Source: Bactrocera neohumeralis (Eukaryota; Arthropoda; Insecta; Diptera; Tephritidae). From it: a stretch of 64,000 bases of DNA. Below the pieces are notes generated by a model that was not told the origin of the DNA, made no database searches, and saw only the letters and a program-made list of their open reading frames with translations. Shown in pieces: positions 11,109 to 22,539 of the stretch (positions are counted from its first letter, which is position 1; each line of letters opens with the position of its first letter). A program made the translations under genes and the position numbers. The stretch is from the NCBI RefSeq assembly GCF_024586455.1, contig NC_065919.1, positions 10,515,368 through 10,579,367 of the forward strand, in the 5' to 3' direction.

Positions 11109-12627
11109 GTCCGAAAGTGGGCGTGCGACACTTGCAAGGTGTGCTTTTATTCTTCGGTTTCTGTGTGGCATTTATGCAGCGTAACAATCTCTCTCTGGCC
11201 ATAGTGGCAATGATGGATCGGAATGCCACAAACCCAGATTTTCCGGTGCGCCCATAATATATTTATTAATTTTTTTAATATAACGGTTATTGTCTATGGC
11301 CATACAAATAGGAGTATGACTGGTCGGAGCAAACAAAGTCACTGATACTGAGCAGTTTCTTTTGGGGTTACCTCGTCATGCAGATACCAGCCGGTCTGCT
11401 GGCACAACGTTTTGGCGGTAAAGTAATGTTGCTCTGCGGTCTCGGTATTTCTGGATTTCTCGCCTTACTTACGCCCTACAGCGCTCAACTGGGCGATTGG
11501 CAATTCACTTGTGGCTTACGTGTTTTGCAAGGCTTCTGTCAATCTGTCTTATATTCTTCGACGCATAAAATTTTAGGCCAATGGGCGCCACCAGCTGAAC
11601 GCGGCATTTTAACGACCATTTGCTATACCGGCCCACAATTCGGAACGATCGTCATAATGTGTATTGGTGGCAAATTAGCCACTTCACAGTTTGGATGGCC
11701 GAGCATTTTCTATGTTTCCGGCGGTTGTGGCATTATCTGGTGTTTTATATGGTTGCTGTGGGGCGCTGATTCTCCACGTCAATCCAAATTAATCTCACCA
11801 AAGGAGCAAAATTACATCGAAGCAGCATTATCAAAGATTTCTGAGAGTGAAAATAATGCCGCCACAGCTAAGTTAACAACACCATGGTTGAGCATATTCC
11901 AATCGGTGCCATTTTGGGCGCTAATCATCTGTAATTGTACCTACAATTGGGGCTTTTGGACAATGATGACACAAATACCCTCGTACATTAAAAATGTGTA
12001 CAATCGGGATATCCAAAGTAATGCCTTGCTCTCCGCTCTACCGTATGCCGCTAATGTAGTACTCGGTGTGTGTTTCTCTGTCCTTGCTCATAAACTGCTA
12101 TCTGCGAAAGTGACTAGCACGAATGCTAGTCGGAAGATTTTCAACACGATCGGCACGTGGATACCGATGGCGGCCAGCATTGCACTGGGTTTCACCGACT
12201 CTGATCAACCTGATTTGGCCGTTATTCTATTAACTGTGGCAGTAGGCGTCAACTCAGCAACATTTTTAGGTACATTAGTGAATGTTATTGACTTATCGCC
12301 AAATTTCGCCGGCACACTGATGTCCGTTTCAAACTTTGCGGGTAGTGTGATGAGCATTATAGCACCGTTAATGGTTGGAGTTATTGTGACAGATGCGGTG
12401 AGTATGTCAAAAATCATAGTTTATGTGATATTTCCTAATACCAATTGCAGACAAACCCAAATCAGTGGCGCTATATTTTTTACATTGTAGCGTTGTTGTA
12501 TTTTATTGGCAGCTTAGTGTTTTTAGTTTTTGGTAGCAGCAAATTGCAGCCGTGGAACGAGCCGGTGCAACGAAATGCAAAACGTGAGCATATTAAAATT
12601 CACGAAGTAGCAGAACACCTTTTCTAA
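11109..12627 (+). CDS. SLC17-family anion/phosphate cotransporter (MFS), exons 2-4
   Basis: Three exons: 11109-11245, 11312-12397 and 12451-12627 (stop TAA 12625-12627). They are separated by introns of 66 bp (atypical donor GTGCGC, acceptor AAATAG) and 53 bp (GTGAGT..TTGCAG). About 466 residues are encoded here, about 504 with exon 1, normal for the family. Family marks are VGVRHLQG at the start, FMQRNNLSLAIVAM in TM1 with the conserved Arg, EYDWSEQTKS, then SFFWGYLVMQIPAG with LAQRFGGK. Next come 'GLRVLQG..WAPPAERG' with the MFS loop Arg, DSPRQ, WGFW and a TNPNQWR..FYI C-terminal helix. About twelve hydrophobic segments are apparent, and the tail EVAEHLF is cytosolic. Members carry phosphate, organic anions or glutamate, often with Na+ or H+; the substrate cannot be told here. 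The body shows no stop or frameshift, which suggests selection, yet exon 1 is broken (see 10908). Confidence 0.9.
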
Positions 12628-13080
12628 AGCATCTTTGTCTAAATTTGTTTTTGTATAGGTATTGAACAAAACGCGGAGATGGAGTGTAGTGCGTAAACGG
12701 AACGTCACAGAAAAAGTATTGGCTTTTAGCGTAATTAATCTGATTATAATCAATTATTAAATATTTTTTTTGGTCTACAATTACCAGAAACAAATGCAAT
12801 ATTTTCATCATCAGCCGTCTAATTCTATTCTAATGAGATTTGCGATAATTTAATGTTAATATAAAGTAAAATGAACAACACACTCCAACTGTTCCTGAAA
12901 CTCTAAATGGGAACAGATTATGGGTCAATGAGTCAGAAAACATTGCCGATGCTACTATCTAACGGTTCCTGCCTCTCTTCTCTCTATTCGCGGAATACGA
13001 TTAGACCTCACTCAGTAACAGTATCTGCATTCCTGATACTATTCTTTTCGCTTCTATTTGAAAATTAACAGGTCAATTGA
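12628..13080. other. 3' flank of transporter
   Basis: Likely 3' UTR and spacer. No canonical AATAAA is close to the stop; the weak variants ATTAAA (about 12758) and AATATAAAG (about 12859) are the nearest poly(A)-like signals. Confidence 0.4.
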
Positions 13081-13790
13081 AAAATTCCAGGCCTGACAAA
13101 TAGATGGCGCTACTAAATTTAAATCAATATACATTTAAATTAGCGATTGATAAGGGATTATGCGTGTTGATAAGATATTGCTTTTTTAGAAGAAAACGCC
13201 GTTAAAGTTAAAACATGATGGCTAGCTTCCGTAGACCGCTCCAGGAGAATCAACCATCAGGGATTGGTATGTTAAGTTTAGTTGTGGTTAAAGAAAACTT
13301 CGAAAAAGTGCACAACATATTTTTGGGATACCCTTAAAGTGAATTTTTACCATATAGTAGTCACTCTAAGGATATCAACTGAATTTGTACATCATATCAT
13401 ACGCGAATATTTGGGTATGAGAAAGCTCTGTGCAAAGTGGGTGCCTCGCGAGCTCACTTGTGACCAAAAGCAACGTCGAGCTGATGATTCGGAGCAGTGT
13501 TTGGAGATGTTCAAGCATGAAAACTTGAGTTTTTACACCGACAAGTGACAACGGATGAAACATAGCTCCATCACTTCACTCCAAAGTTCACTCGACAGTC
13601 ACCCAAGTGAAATTAATACGATGAACACGACGAGGAAAGACGCTACAGTCGGCTGGCAACGTTATGGCGACTATTATATAGCGTTATTGGACCGTCTTAA
13701 GAACGATATCGCAAAAAAGGCCGCATTTAGAGAAAAAGAAAGCACTGCTTCATCAAATTTCTTTTTTTGTTCAACTGAAATGCCAAAATT
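13080..13790 (+). pseudogene. irritans-like mariner remnant, copy in block B
   Basis: The left end 'GGCCTGACAAATAGATGGCGC' region at 13091 matches the start of the 9500 element. A readable segment, STEFVHHIIREYLGMRKLCA followed by KWVPRELTCDQKQRRADDSE (about 13372-13491), is the second helix-turn-helix and linker of irritans-type mariners. The catalytic region is shortened and scrambled (IALLDRLKNDIAKKAAFREK near 13678-13740 is the 'YCAQLDRLKDEI' helix). It is shorter than its block A sister because of an internal loss. Confidence 0.85.
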
Positions 13791-14086
13791 AGCAAATTGG
13801 TTGCCAGTTTAAAGTTTTAGGTCAGCACTATATGATAATAGTGATATTGATGATAAAACTCTCAGCGCGTCTGGTTGAGCGGTAAATGAATTAAAGGTTT
13901 ATTAAATGTTTATTAAATGTAAATATTTAACGTGCAACGTCTGTTACATTGCTTTATTTAATTATGAAACTATTAAAAAAATTTACCGATATAAGAAAAT
14001 GCAGCTCCATGGATTTTTCATTGTGGCTCGAAGCCATAAAATTTAGTAGTGCAAGCATCTGTTATCGAAGTTAAACAAAATTGCTA

Positions 14087-14201
14087 ATGCATTCAGTTAT
14101 AGTTGAGTCTTCGAGCAGTAAACATTTGCAAAGTTGTGACAATAGTGGCGAAGCAGATAAACGGAGCTTCCTGGAGAGATTGTGGCTGAAACTGGCGGCA
14201 A
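14087..14201 (+). pseudogene. orphan intact exon 1 of an SLC17-like transporter
   Basis: The open frame ATG (14087) to A|GTATAG (donor at 14202) encodes MHSVIVESSSSKHLQ, then SCDNSGEADKRSFLERLW, then LKLAA, and ends in phase 1. That is exactly the phase exon 2 of the upstream gene needs, so splicing to 11109 would give ..LKLAA-S-PKVGVRHLQ. However, this exon lies downstream of that body, and no second transporter body is seen after it. A non-LTR fragment starts within about 10 bp of the donor. Either a second tandem transporter gene lost its body, the region was rearranged, or the assembly order is wrong. Confidence 0.7.
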
Positions 14202-14209
14202 GTATAGCA

Positions 14210-14640
14210 AGATTCAAATCGGTGTGGCAACGAGTTAGATCTCCGTTTTCATCTTGTGCTTTTACACAGGACCTATTGACTTTGCATCGGCTTAGCAGGC
14301 ATTGGTAGACAGTCAGCTCCTGTGCGACTGTGACATCCTTCTGGCCTAGAGTAAAACTTAGGAGATCTGCTGAACTGCTTGCCATTGGCAAAATTCATCC
14401 AACAGCAATCGTAGGAGTTCCTACTGGACATTGTCCGATAAAGAGTCATGCTTTAAGCTTAAAAATCCACCCTTGACAAGACCGAGGCTGAAACAACTCG
14501 GCAGCCATAGCTTCGGCACACCAGCAGACATAGCCGAGACTGACATTGGCCGCCTTAACAAATTTGGGATCGGTTGAAAAGAAACTGTTTGAAAAATGTT
14601 TAAAAAACGCATGATCTGTATTACAATGTTCATTTCTTCA
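14210..14640 (+). pseudogene. non-LTR retrotransposon, RNase H/C-terminal fragment
   Basis: Frame-shifted pieces read WPRVKLRRSAELLAIGKIHP, then 'VPTGHCPIKSHALSLKI', then LKQLGSHSFGTPADIAETDI followed by GRLNKFGIG. This is the LTGHCPIG-type RNase H to C-terminal region of jockey/I-like insect retrotransposons. The 5' part is missing, and it abuts the donor of the orphan exon, so it may have displaced the rest of that gene. Confidence 0.75.
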
Positions 14641-15925
14641 AAATTTTACCGAACGCAAAAGCAATTATGTAATCATTTGCAAACAATCAAATAATGATTA
14701 ATATGAAATTCATCGCTGCTGCTCCTCGTTGGATGCCAATAAACCGTTTTTAAGGGATATTGCGAAAGAGCGATTGAGGGACAACCAACAACCGACAAAC
14801 GAGCAAATGGCGGGTAAACATTAAATCAAGCGACTGCGGAGGCTGCCGAAATATGTAAACAGAATGAATTGAGAAATACGATGAAATTTGGCGCAAAACG
14901 TAAATAACGGCGTCATCTAGCAGCAACAAAACGGCAAGACTACGAGCTGCGCAACCGCTGACAGCCGTATTTTTCGGAACCATAAAAATTTAATAAGCTC
15001 GCATAAATTATGACCCAAAAGGCAGTGCAATGATAGAGAGGGGAGGAAATAAAATGAATTCCAAATAATAAAGTGAGGTAAAAAATTGTAAAATATTTGC
15101 ACGTTCCGGCAACAATTCACCCAATTTCCGACAGCTACGCTTTGGCGGGCAAAAGGACAACAACACAAACTGTCTGAATACTGCCGTATTTCTCTGGCAT
15201 TAATTTGCTATGCTGTTTATTTATATAGTATTTATGTATATATTATTTATGACGTCCCTTGTTTTTGTTGAAATTTTCGATTTTTTTCGCTTGCTGATTT
15301 ATCAACAAAATATTTTGAAAAAATAAATATTTTAAAAATAAAATTATAACAAGTAAAATGTGGCAGAAGGAGTTGGAAAGTGACGCTTCTGACAGCACGG
15401 CCTACATCACACTACAACAACAATAGTTGCGCGATAACGTCACTTGTAGCAAACACACTCACACGTACAATAACAACAAATGACCCTCATCAATATTTAC
15501 GATGATGGTGTTGTTATAAAAATTTATGAGCAAAGGCGGAAATTCGTTTAGGATTTTATGAATGCTGGCAGGCTGGCTTCACTGATGTTGGCGCTGATAT
15601 GTTGAGTTGAGGATTTAGTTGTTAAGAGAAATTGCCTTTTTAAAATCATGTTAAAAATTTGAATGGTGTTAACGAACTAGCACTTTTGTTGGGCGACCAA
15701 CCTAAATTGAGTGGTAAAAATGTGAAATTTAAATGAATGCAAACAAATTCACGCTGATGATATATTTTTATGCATTTTAATCCGTTATAAATAATGTACA
15801 TTTTGAACGAAGCGGCTTGATATTAAAAAGGCAGTTGCTTTTGTAAAATGCGAAATAAAAAAAAATATGGCAAATAAACGATTATTTATGCCATGAATTA
15901 TTCTTTACCGCTTTATTTGAATATA
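14641..15925. other. AT-rich non-coding stretch
   Basis: No gene or repeat boundary recognised. Confidence 0.4.
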
Positions 15926-16487
15926 TCGTCAACTAAAATGCAAAACAGTGTATCATTACAAAAAAATCGAAAATCGTCGTCAGTTATAATACCCGATATA
16001 TATAACCGTTTTATAACCGAAATTTAAAATTTTTATCAATATACATAAGGGTTTGATAACCAATATATAACCGTTTTATAACCAAACCTCAAATTTTATT
16101 TCAATGTTAGTCTATGATAACCAATACATAACCAATATATAACCATTTTATAATTAAACCTCAAATTTTGTTTCAATGTTAGTCTATGATAACCAATACA
16201 TAACCAATAAATAACCGTTTTATAAACAAACCTCAAATTTTGTTTCAATGTTAGTCTATGATAACCAATACATAACCAATATATAACCGTTTTATAAACA
16301 AACCTCAAATTTTGTTTCAATGTTAGTCTATGATAACCAATACATAACCAATATAAAACCGTTTTATAACTAAACCTCAAATTTTGTTTCAATGTCAGTG
16401 GTTTCTGTTATAACGTTTTTCTTTCGCCTGCAAACTTATGAAAACTGACTGACTGACTGCTACGTTATTTTGTATTTAAGGTGACGT
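15926..16487. mobile_element. MITE family A, copy 2 (expanded 72-bp minisatellite)
   Basis: The left end TCGTCAACTAAAATGCAAAA follows TA at 15924-15925. The right end, reverse-complemented, reads ACGTCACCTTAAATACAAAA and precedes TA at 16488-16489. The interior is a tandem array in the opposite orientation to copy 1. The phrase CCTCAAATTTTGTTTCAATG or a close variant starts at 16087, 16159, 16231, 16303 and 16375, exactly 72 bp apart each time. Because 72 is divisible by three, the minus strand carries a false 24-residue-repeat open frame. Confidence 0.85.
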
Positions 16488-17250
16488 TATGTAGTATTAA
16501 GCCGATTCGTTGACTATATGCAAACAAGTATTGTGAAAAAAAAATTGTACAAAAATATTGTGAAAAAATATAAAACTTTTATATTGCATTTTTTAGTGTT
16601 TACTGCTAGAATGATGTGTCCAAAAATCTACCTAATGAATTTCACTTTCAAAGTTTGAGACAAGTATATAATCGTTTTTTTGCAGTGGAATGTTGGTTTA
16701 CATGCATAAAGAAAAACAGAAAATAGTATAATTTTTTTAACCAAACCTCAAATTCAATGTTAGTCTATGATAAAATACATAACCAATATATAACCATTTG
16801 AACGGCCAAATTTTGTTTCAAAATCTATATATAACCAATACATATCCAAAAATAACAGTTTTATAATTAAACCTCAAATTTTGTTTCAGTTTTACCATTA
16901 TGATAACAATACATAACCAATATATAAGTTTGGTGAATAATTTTGTTTCAAAAAGAAAAATTTTTCCATATATAACCGTTTTATAACCGATCAAATTTCC
17001 AGTTTGTCTATGACAACCAATACGCTACCAATATATGATGAATCAAATTTTTTTCATGTCAGGATTATGCGATTCGCTCAAACTTATGAAAAGTGAACGT
17101 TAAATTTTAGGTGAAAATATGTTTTTCAAAGTTGACGCAAAAAATTGTGAAAAATATAAAACTTTTATATTGCATAGTGTTTACTGCTAGAATGGTGTGT
17201 CCAAATCTCTACCTAATCTACTTGCCAAAGTTTGAGACAGTATATAATGT
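16488..17250. repeat. degenerate tandem duplicate of MITE A plus flank
   Basis: The flank after the MITE (about 16530-16670: 'ATAAAACTTTTATATTGCAT', 'TTTACTGCTAGAATGATGTG', 'CAAAGTTTGAGACAAGTATA') recurs at about 17140-17250 with small deletions. Before the second flank, 16730-17120 contains broken pieces of the same minisatellite (ATAACCAATATATAACC, CTCAAATTTTGTTTCA). The MITE array plus its right flank was therefore duplicated in tandem, and the second copy decayed by many small deletions. Confidence 0.7.
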
Positions 17251-17454
17251 TTCCGCGTAGCTCATTTACGAAGCTAACCTTAAACATTTTGCTATAGTTA
17301 TTTCCATTACACCGAAACCGATACACTTCACAGAAAGATCTTGCAAGAATTTGATTTTATACGAGTTTGCTGCACATATATATTACTATTACTGTAATAA
17401 CTTCCACCAAGTGTGGTGAATATATTTTGTCAAAAGAAAAATTTTTCCATAGAA

Positions 17455-17840
17455 GCCCTTGATGCCGATCATTGAGTTTGTATGACAGCTATACGCTATA
17501 GTAGTCTGATCTGAATAATTTTACGGGGATTATAGGATTGGCTTTTAAAATAATCTCTGTAAAATTTAGTCAGAATATCTTTTCAAATAAAAAAGTTTCT
17601 CATACAAGTACTTCATTGCCCTCGTTCACTTTGTATGACAGCTGGATGCTATAAAGAGCAGTTTCGTTAAATTAGCAGCCTCTTGGGAAGAATAATACAG
17701 GTACAAAAATTAAATTAACTCAGCTTCTCACGCTGAACATTTAAGAATATATTTCATAAGATCACCGGCGTTTCCTTTTGGGTGCTATAAACATTGTGAC
17801 AAACTTAATATAATCTGTTCAGGGTATAAAAACTAGAAAG
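17455..17840 (+). repeat. dispersed 'GGCAGCTATATG' repeat with 3' end
   Basis: Two units (GTTTGTATGACAGCTATACG near 17489; TTTGTATGACAGCTGGATG near 17630) are followed by CTCAGCTTCTCACGCTGA, TTTCCTTTTGGGTGCTATAA and the terminus 'CTGTTCAGGGTATAAA' near 17815-17829. In better-kept members the terminus would form a palindrome, as at Helitron 3' ends; here only the core CTGTTCAG remains. Confidence 0.6.
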
Positions 17841-18940
17841 CAACAACAATTTCGTATATCTAACAAATAACAAAAAAAATGCAAACAGCTCTTAAATTTC
17901 CTCTCTAATTCCCCTTTAATAGCCGCCAACTCTTTGACACTCAAAGCGGCTTGCGCTCTGAGCTAGTCGCCGGCATGAAAGCAGCGCAAGCAATTTCCCG
18001 CTAAAGCATGCAAATAGCAGCTCATTTAGCAGGCACGGCCTTTCATTTTCATTTCCACCCACTCCTCCATCTCTCATTACACGATGATTTACTGCATTGC
18101 GTATACGCACCGTAGAGCTCTTAAATCGCGCACGACAAATTACGTTTCACGTCATTCATTCGTAGCGCCAACCACTGCTAGGGCCCTCTTTTATCCCTTT
18201 TGTGCCTACGCCAAGTGACGTTTTTGCGCATGCCAAGCGGTGCCGCGGCATTCTCTTCCACCAGCAGTGAAAACGCATCTTTCGTAGGCTTCAAATGGGT
18301 AAAAGCAAATATGAAAATCGGAGTGTGTGTACAAGTAGTCGCAAATTATTGCTTCTGTTTCAGTAATTTTTTTCTTTTTTCGCCAATTCGACGTTATAAA
18401 TTTACGGTTACGTTCCCTAACACTGACACATATATATGTATTTATTCCCTTGTCTACAAATACCTTCATTAGATAGATGCTTGCCTGTCTATAAGGCAAG
18501 GGAAACCGGAATATTGTGTTCTTTATAGACTGGTCTCTCTGCTAGATGCTTAGAGTGCATTTCTTTTCCTGCAGCGATTCATTTGTCCAATGATGACAGG
18601 TAATAAATTAGCACGCATAAAATTGTTATAAACTTGGCTAGAAGGTAGAGAGCAAAGCGCACAATTGTGAGTGAAACAGGAAGCGGGTGTAACGGTAAAA
18701 GAATATTAAAACAACGGTACAAGAAGAATATTCGAAATCTGTATTCTTGGTATAATATTCCCTCAGTGGAAAAATTGCCTTGTGTTAGGTAAGGCATATC
18801 ATACTTTTTCTATCTGAATACTTCAAGTAATAATTTTTACTTCAAGTAATGAGTTTTTAAAAATCAGGTTTCGTGGGCTTCTGCATGTATTTACTTATTA
18901 TATATTCAATAGAATGGCTATTTTTTATTATTTTACAAAC
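17841..18940. other. non-coding stretch
   Basis: No recognised gene. The open frames here lack domains. Confidence 0.4.
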
Positions 18941-18944
18941 ATTT

Positions 18945-19230
18945 GAGTACGCGAAAACACTGTGCAAGGAAGTTGCCGCGTGAGCTCACAGCCTAGATAA
19001 TGAACCATGTCCCAAATCAAATAAAACGTAGACAAAACGAACGACTTGGGTTTCGAATTGCTTATTCGCCCACAGTGATCTCCAGATTTAACCCCAGCAA
19101 CTTTTTCAGATTCTAATTGCAGACCTCAAGAGAATGCTTGTTGGAATGGAATTCAAAACAAGCGAAGAAGTCATCGCCGCAACTGCTACTTATTTCGATG
19201 AGAAATGTAAATCGTACTAAAAAATGTTGC
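18945..19230 (+). pseudogene. internally deleted mariner remnant
   Basis: 'RKHCARKLPRELTA' (about 18954-18995) is the linker segment. It is joined within tens of bases to 'LGFRIAYSPTVISRFNPSNF' (about 19045-19110), equivalent to the 'LGFELLPHPPYSPDL.P.NF' block, and then 'LLEWNSKQAKKSSPQ'. The whole central catalytic region is missing. Confidence 0.7.
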
Positions 19231-19329
19231 ATAATAAAATCGAATTTTGTCAAAATTTTCGCTTTTTCTTACTTATCATACGGACTTATTGAATGGTCTG
19301 TTAGATTGTCCTCGTATTGAAATTTCCCC

Positions 19330-19760
19330 TTCAAAATAATAATAACTATGCAAATGATTTTCCAATCCTCGAAACACTTTTCATAAGCACTATTTGGGAT
19401 GGCCTTCAGCTCCTTCATCGAATTGTGTTTTATCTCTTCGATGGGCTGAAAAAGGAAGATCCACGGTGCGACATTTTCGGTTTGGGAAACAAGAAAAAAT
19501 CACGCAAAGCCAAATTTGAGGAATATGGTGGTTGGTCGAAGGTATTCATTGCGTTTTGGACTCTAAATTTGTCACAATAGTAGCTCGATGCGATGGTGCG
19601 TTATCGCTGGCCATTTCTTTTACTTTTTATAATATTCTCATTACTTGAAGTAGTCGAAGGTCGTCCATAAAGAGGCCGTCCTTGAAGGCTTTGTACTACT
19701 TGTAGCCATTTTCAACATCCGCAATGATTCCGCACTTGAAATTCGGTTAGAAATACAAAT
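19330..19760 (-). pseudogene. internally deleted mariner remnant
   Basis: On the minus strand, 'YKAFKDGLFMDDLRLLQ' and 'VKEMASDNAPSHRAS' (about 19720 down to 19580) put the N-terminal half directly against the DNAPSH block. QPPYSSNLALRDFFLFPKPK-like sequence and a 'VFRGLENHLHS..FEGE' tail follow, ending near 19330. The first catalytic Asp region is lost. The C-terminal wording matches the fragment at 1-369. Confidence 0.75.
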
Positions 19761-19764
19761 TTGT

Positions 19765-20639
19765 AGAAAAATTCTTTGTTCAATATTTTTAACCATTGCA
19801 AAAATTCCAACGCACCACTGAGGTGTACCGAATTAAGCAGCTGCTGTAAACAAGCTGGTTCACAGATTGAGTTCATTTTTGGCATAGTAATTAAGTTTTT
19901 TGAAATATCATTTATCCGGGGAATTAAGTTACAATTTCTGTACGCTTTTCTATCTCAATGTATATATAAATATATGTATATATATATTTTATATATATTT
20001 TTTTGCCATAAGCTACTTTAAGAGTCCATTTCTCAGCGAGCAATCTCCGTTCTTTCCTGTCAGCTTTTATTTTTAGCAAGCGTAGCCTTCCTCAGCCAGC
20101 GAAAAAAAGCAAATTTGAACGAACGAAAGGTACGCCTTGAGCTCTTAAATGCCTTTCAATCCGTGCAGTTGGTTAAAGTGGAGGAGGAAGAAATAAAATC
20201 AGAGCCATTTGCGCATAAAAGTTACCCTTAAAAGCATGAATTTATGATTTTCTTGTTTGTAAGACATTGTAATTCCCTGACTTGTAACATTAAGTCTGTA
20301 TAAATAGCTCACAGCGCCAGCCAACGTAGCGTGGCACGTGACGCGCATTTTTCTAGCATAAATTTTCAAATAACGGGAAGTCATTTTCGGCTAGCATGCA
20401 CTTGGTTTACTACATTTGCAGGGGCAGTCTGTTGGGTCATTGCGCAACGTGCGTTTCCTCAATTTTCGACCAAAGAAAAAGGTGGTAATTTATATTGCAT
20501 TAAAATAGGTAAAATAGAAAGAGTGCGCAATTAAAAGTTGCAGCATGCTAAATAAAAATAAAAATAATAATAATCCCAAAATAAAGGCCAGTAAACTGTG
20601 TTCAAAAAGCTGAGCTCAAAAAAAGGCAGTTACTGACTA
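19765..20639. other. AT-rich non-coding stretch
   Basis: Contains a short TATATA run near 19960-20000; nothing else recognised. Confidence 0.4.
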
Positions 20640-20905
20640 CATATGTTATGGCATTTCGACAAGATATCTTCACGAAATTTTGTGCTGAATATTTTTCATG
20701 GCGTCGATAGAATCTCGAAACAAACTATTCGGATCGGACTCTATTTCTTCTTCTTTACTGGCGTAGATCGGACTACTATAACATAAAGCTGTCATACAAA
20801 TTGATCAAGTTAAAGAAGCTTTTCTACTCCTTTATTCTATAAAAAATGCAACTGTGAAGAATATCATAGCTTCAATGCCGCCGCAGTAAACTTTTTTCTT
20901 GTAAG
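20640..20905 (-). repeat. dispersed 'GGCAGCTATATG' repeat, inverted copy
   Basis: The reverse complement shows AATTTGTATGACAGCTTTAT, then GTTATAGTAGTCCGATC and 'AAATTTCGTGAAGATATCTT', the unit structure seen at 17455 and 60730. It is interrupted by a 25-bp insertion (20741-20765). Confidence 0.65.
20741..20765 (-). mobile_element. 25-bp 5'-truncated non-LTR 3' end with target duplication
   Basis: The reverse complement is TACGCCAGTAAAGAAGAAGA plus five bases. This matches the extreme 3' end of the elements at 56235-57153 (CTACGCCAATTAAGAAGAAG) and 38598-38698. It is flanked by the 9-bp direct repeat GATCGGACT (20732-20740, 20766-20774), and removing the insert and one copy restores the repeat unit. 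It is either a near-total 5' truncation or a coincidence; the target duplication favours insertion. Confidence 0.7.
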
Positions 20906-21478
20906 CTTAATCACAGTACGTTATTAAATTCACTATTTAGAAAGTACAAACCCATCATTAAGGAATTAATATGTATATATTTACATAAAAACGCACACAG
21001 TAGTTTGCTTAATTTACACCAAATTAAATTTTCCGTTTGACAGCTTTGTCCGCATAGTTGGTGTTGAAAAGGTGCATGGGCGTGTTGAGTGGTTGTGTGT
21101 TTTGTTATTTTAATTAAATTCTGAAAATTGTTTACCTTGACTTAAAGGCTTACGCTGCCTGGCAGGCAAACAACCACAACCCTAATAAAAATCGTAGTAA
21201 TTAACTAAACGAAAGAAAAAGAAAGCACAAAGGGTTACACACATATACACACATATACTTTTATAATACAATAAGTTGCTATAAATATTCTTTAATATTT
21301 ATTGCGTCATTGATAGCTGCACAGTTATGCATAACACACTGTCATTAATGCGGTGAAAATGTCAAATATTTATTTTGTTGAAAGCAAAGCTTCATTAACC
21401 ATATGATTTTGATCTTTACTTAAGAAATGTTGATATTTTTTATTGCTTGAAGCAAATAGAAATATTTAAATTACTTCT
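20906..21478. other. non-coding stretch
   Basis: Nothing recognised. Confidence 0.4.
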
Positions 21479-22450
21479 GTGAAAGTAGAAGCTTTATTTG
21501 ATTGCCTGCTATCACTCCTGAGGTTTAAATTAATCACGAAAACTTACTATAAACTGTCAAAAAAGTGGCTCCAAAAGCTAGACATTGAAAGTGTAGAAGC
21601 CGCACAGCGTAGATGGCAAAAATACAGAAGAATAGTGTTCATGGGGATGTCCGAAATGCCTTCAACATCGCTAGATGGTAGATATATTCACGCTAGACGC
21701 TTTAAAATCCCCGACTAAATATGTATGCAACCGACTACAGATATTCTGGGACACAAAAAGCAGTAAGCTACCTAGCGTAAAAAACATAGGAAAGACAGCG
21801 AAAACCACCTCCCAACTTAGCAGACTAATGGCCAATATAGGGGGCCCCGGGCAACAAAAGAGAAAGCTCCTAATATCGACGATTATCAGAGTCCTATTAT
21901 AAGGAGCTGATATCTGGCCAAATGTGCTTAAGAAGTAAAACTACAATAGATTAAGATAGCGGCCAAAGTGCACCGCATTTCAGCCCTCAGAGTTGTACCA
22001 GCCTACCGAACAGTGTCAGACGATGTAATATTAGTTATAAGCGGTAATGCCCGAATTGACCTTCTGGCATGCGAATGAAAAACGCTGTGAGAGCTAAAGA
22101 AAACATCCGAAAATAGCAACAGTGCAATAGAACAAATAAAGAAAGATACAAGAACAACATAGCAACGAAGGTGGAGGAATGAGAGCCACGGCAGATGTCC
22201 ATCCAGACCAGACCAGACAAATAAAAGACCTACACTCATCTACACAATCCAGCTGTTATCCGTTAACGGATACTTCAAAAAGTACCTCCACAGAATAGGA
22301 AAAGACAGAAGACGACGCTGAACAAAACCTGGCCATAGAAAACCTGGTTGGCCCAATAAACGTGGAAAATTACAAAAAAAAAAATAAAAAAGGAACGTCA
22401 GATAATAACTTTTGTCGCTTTTCATGACGATATCTTGCAAATAAGAAAGT
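21479..22450 (+). pseudogene. R1-like non-LTR reverse transcriptase remnant
   Basis: Pieces in shifting frames read 'GDVRNAFNIARW' (about 21640-21675, an RT core motif), 'LMANIGGPGQQKRKLLISTI' (about 21825-21885) followed by 'GADIWPNVLKK', and 'YTIQLLSVNGYFKKYLHRIG' (about 22238-22298). The order matches insect R1-type ORF2 from RT to the C-terminal domain. Most of the palm domain, including a YADD box, is missing, and multiple stops make it dead. Confidence 0.75.
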
Positions 22451-22539
22451 TTTGCCAAGAAGGAATTGAGTTTGCTTGTCGCGCTGATAACTTATTCTGA
22501 TTTACTATATATACTCAGATATATATATATTATAGGGTG

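Noticed and set aside
13217..13245. CTTCCGTAGACCGCTCCAGG resembling the end of MITE B (CTTCCGTAGACCAGGTCACA)
   Set aside because: Only about 12 bp match and no partner end nearby; it lies in the mariner coding remnant, so chance similarity is likely.
16096..16392. Minus-strand 98-codon open frame with a 24-residue protein repeat
   Set aside because: It is produced by the 72-bp minisatellite of the MITE: the unit length is a multiple of three, so the frame stays open. No start context, promoter or homology.
16087..16400. CRISPR-like regular repeats
   Set aside because: The 72-bp unit is continuous with no unique spacers, and the genome is clearly insect.
19317..19580. 87-codon plus-strand open frame
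   Set aside because: Antisense shadow of the minus-strand mariner at 19330-19760.
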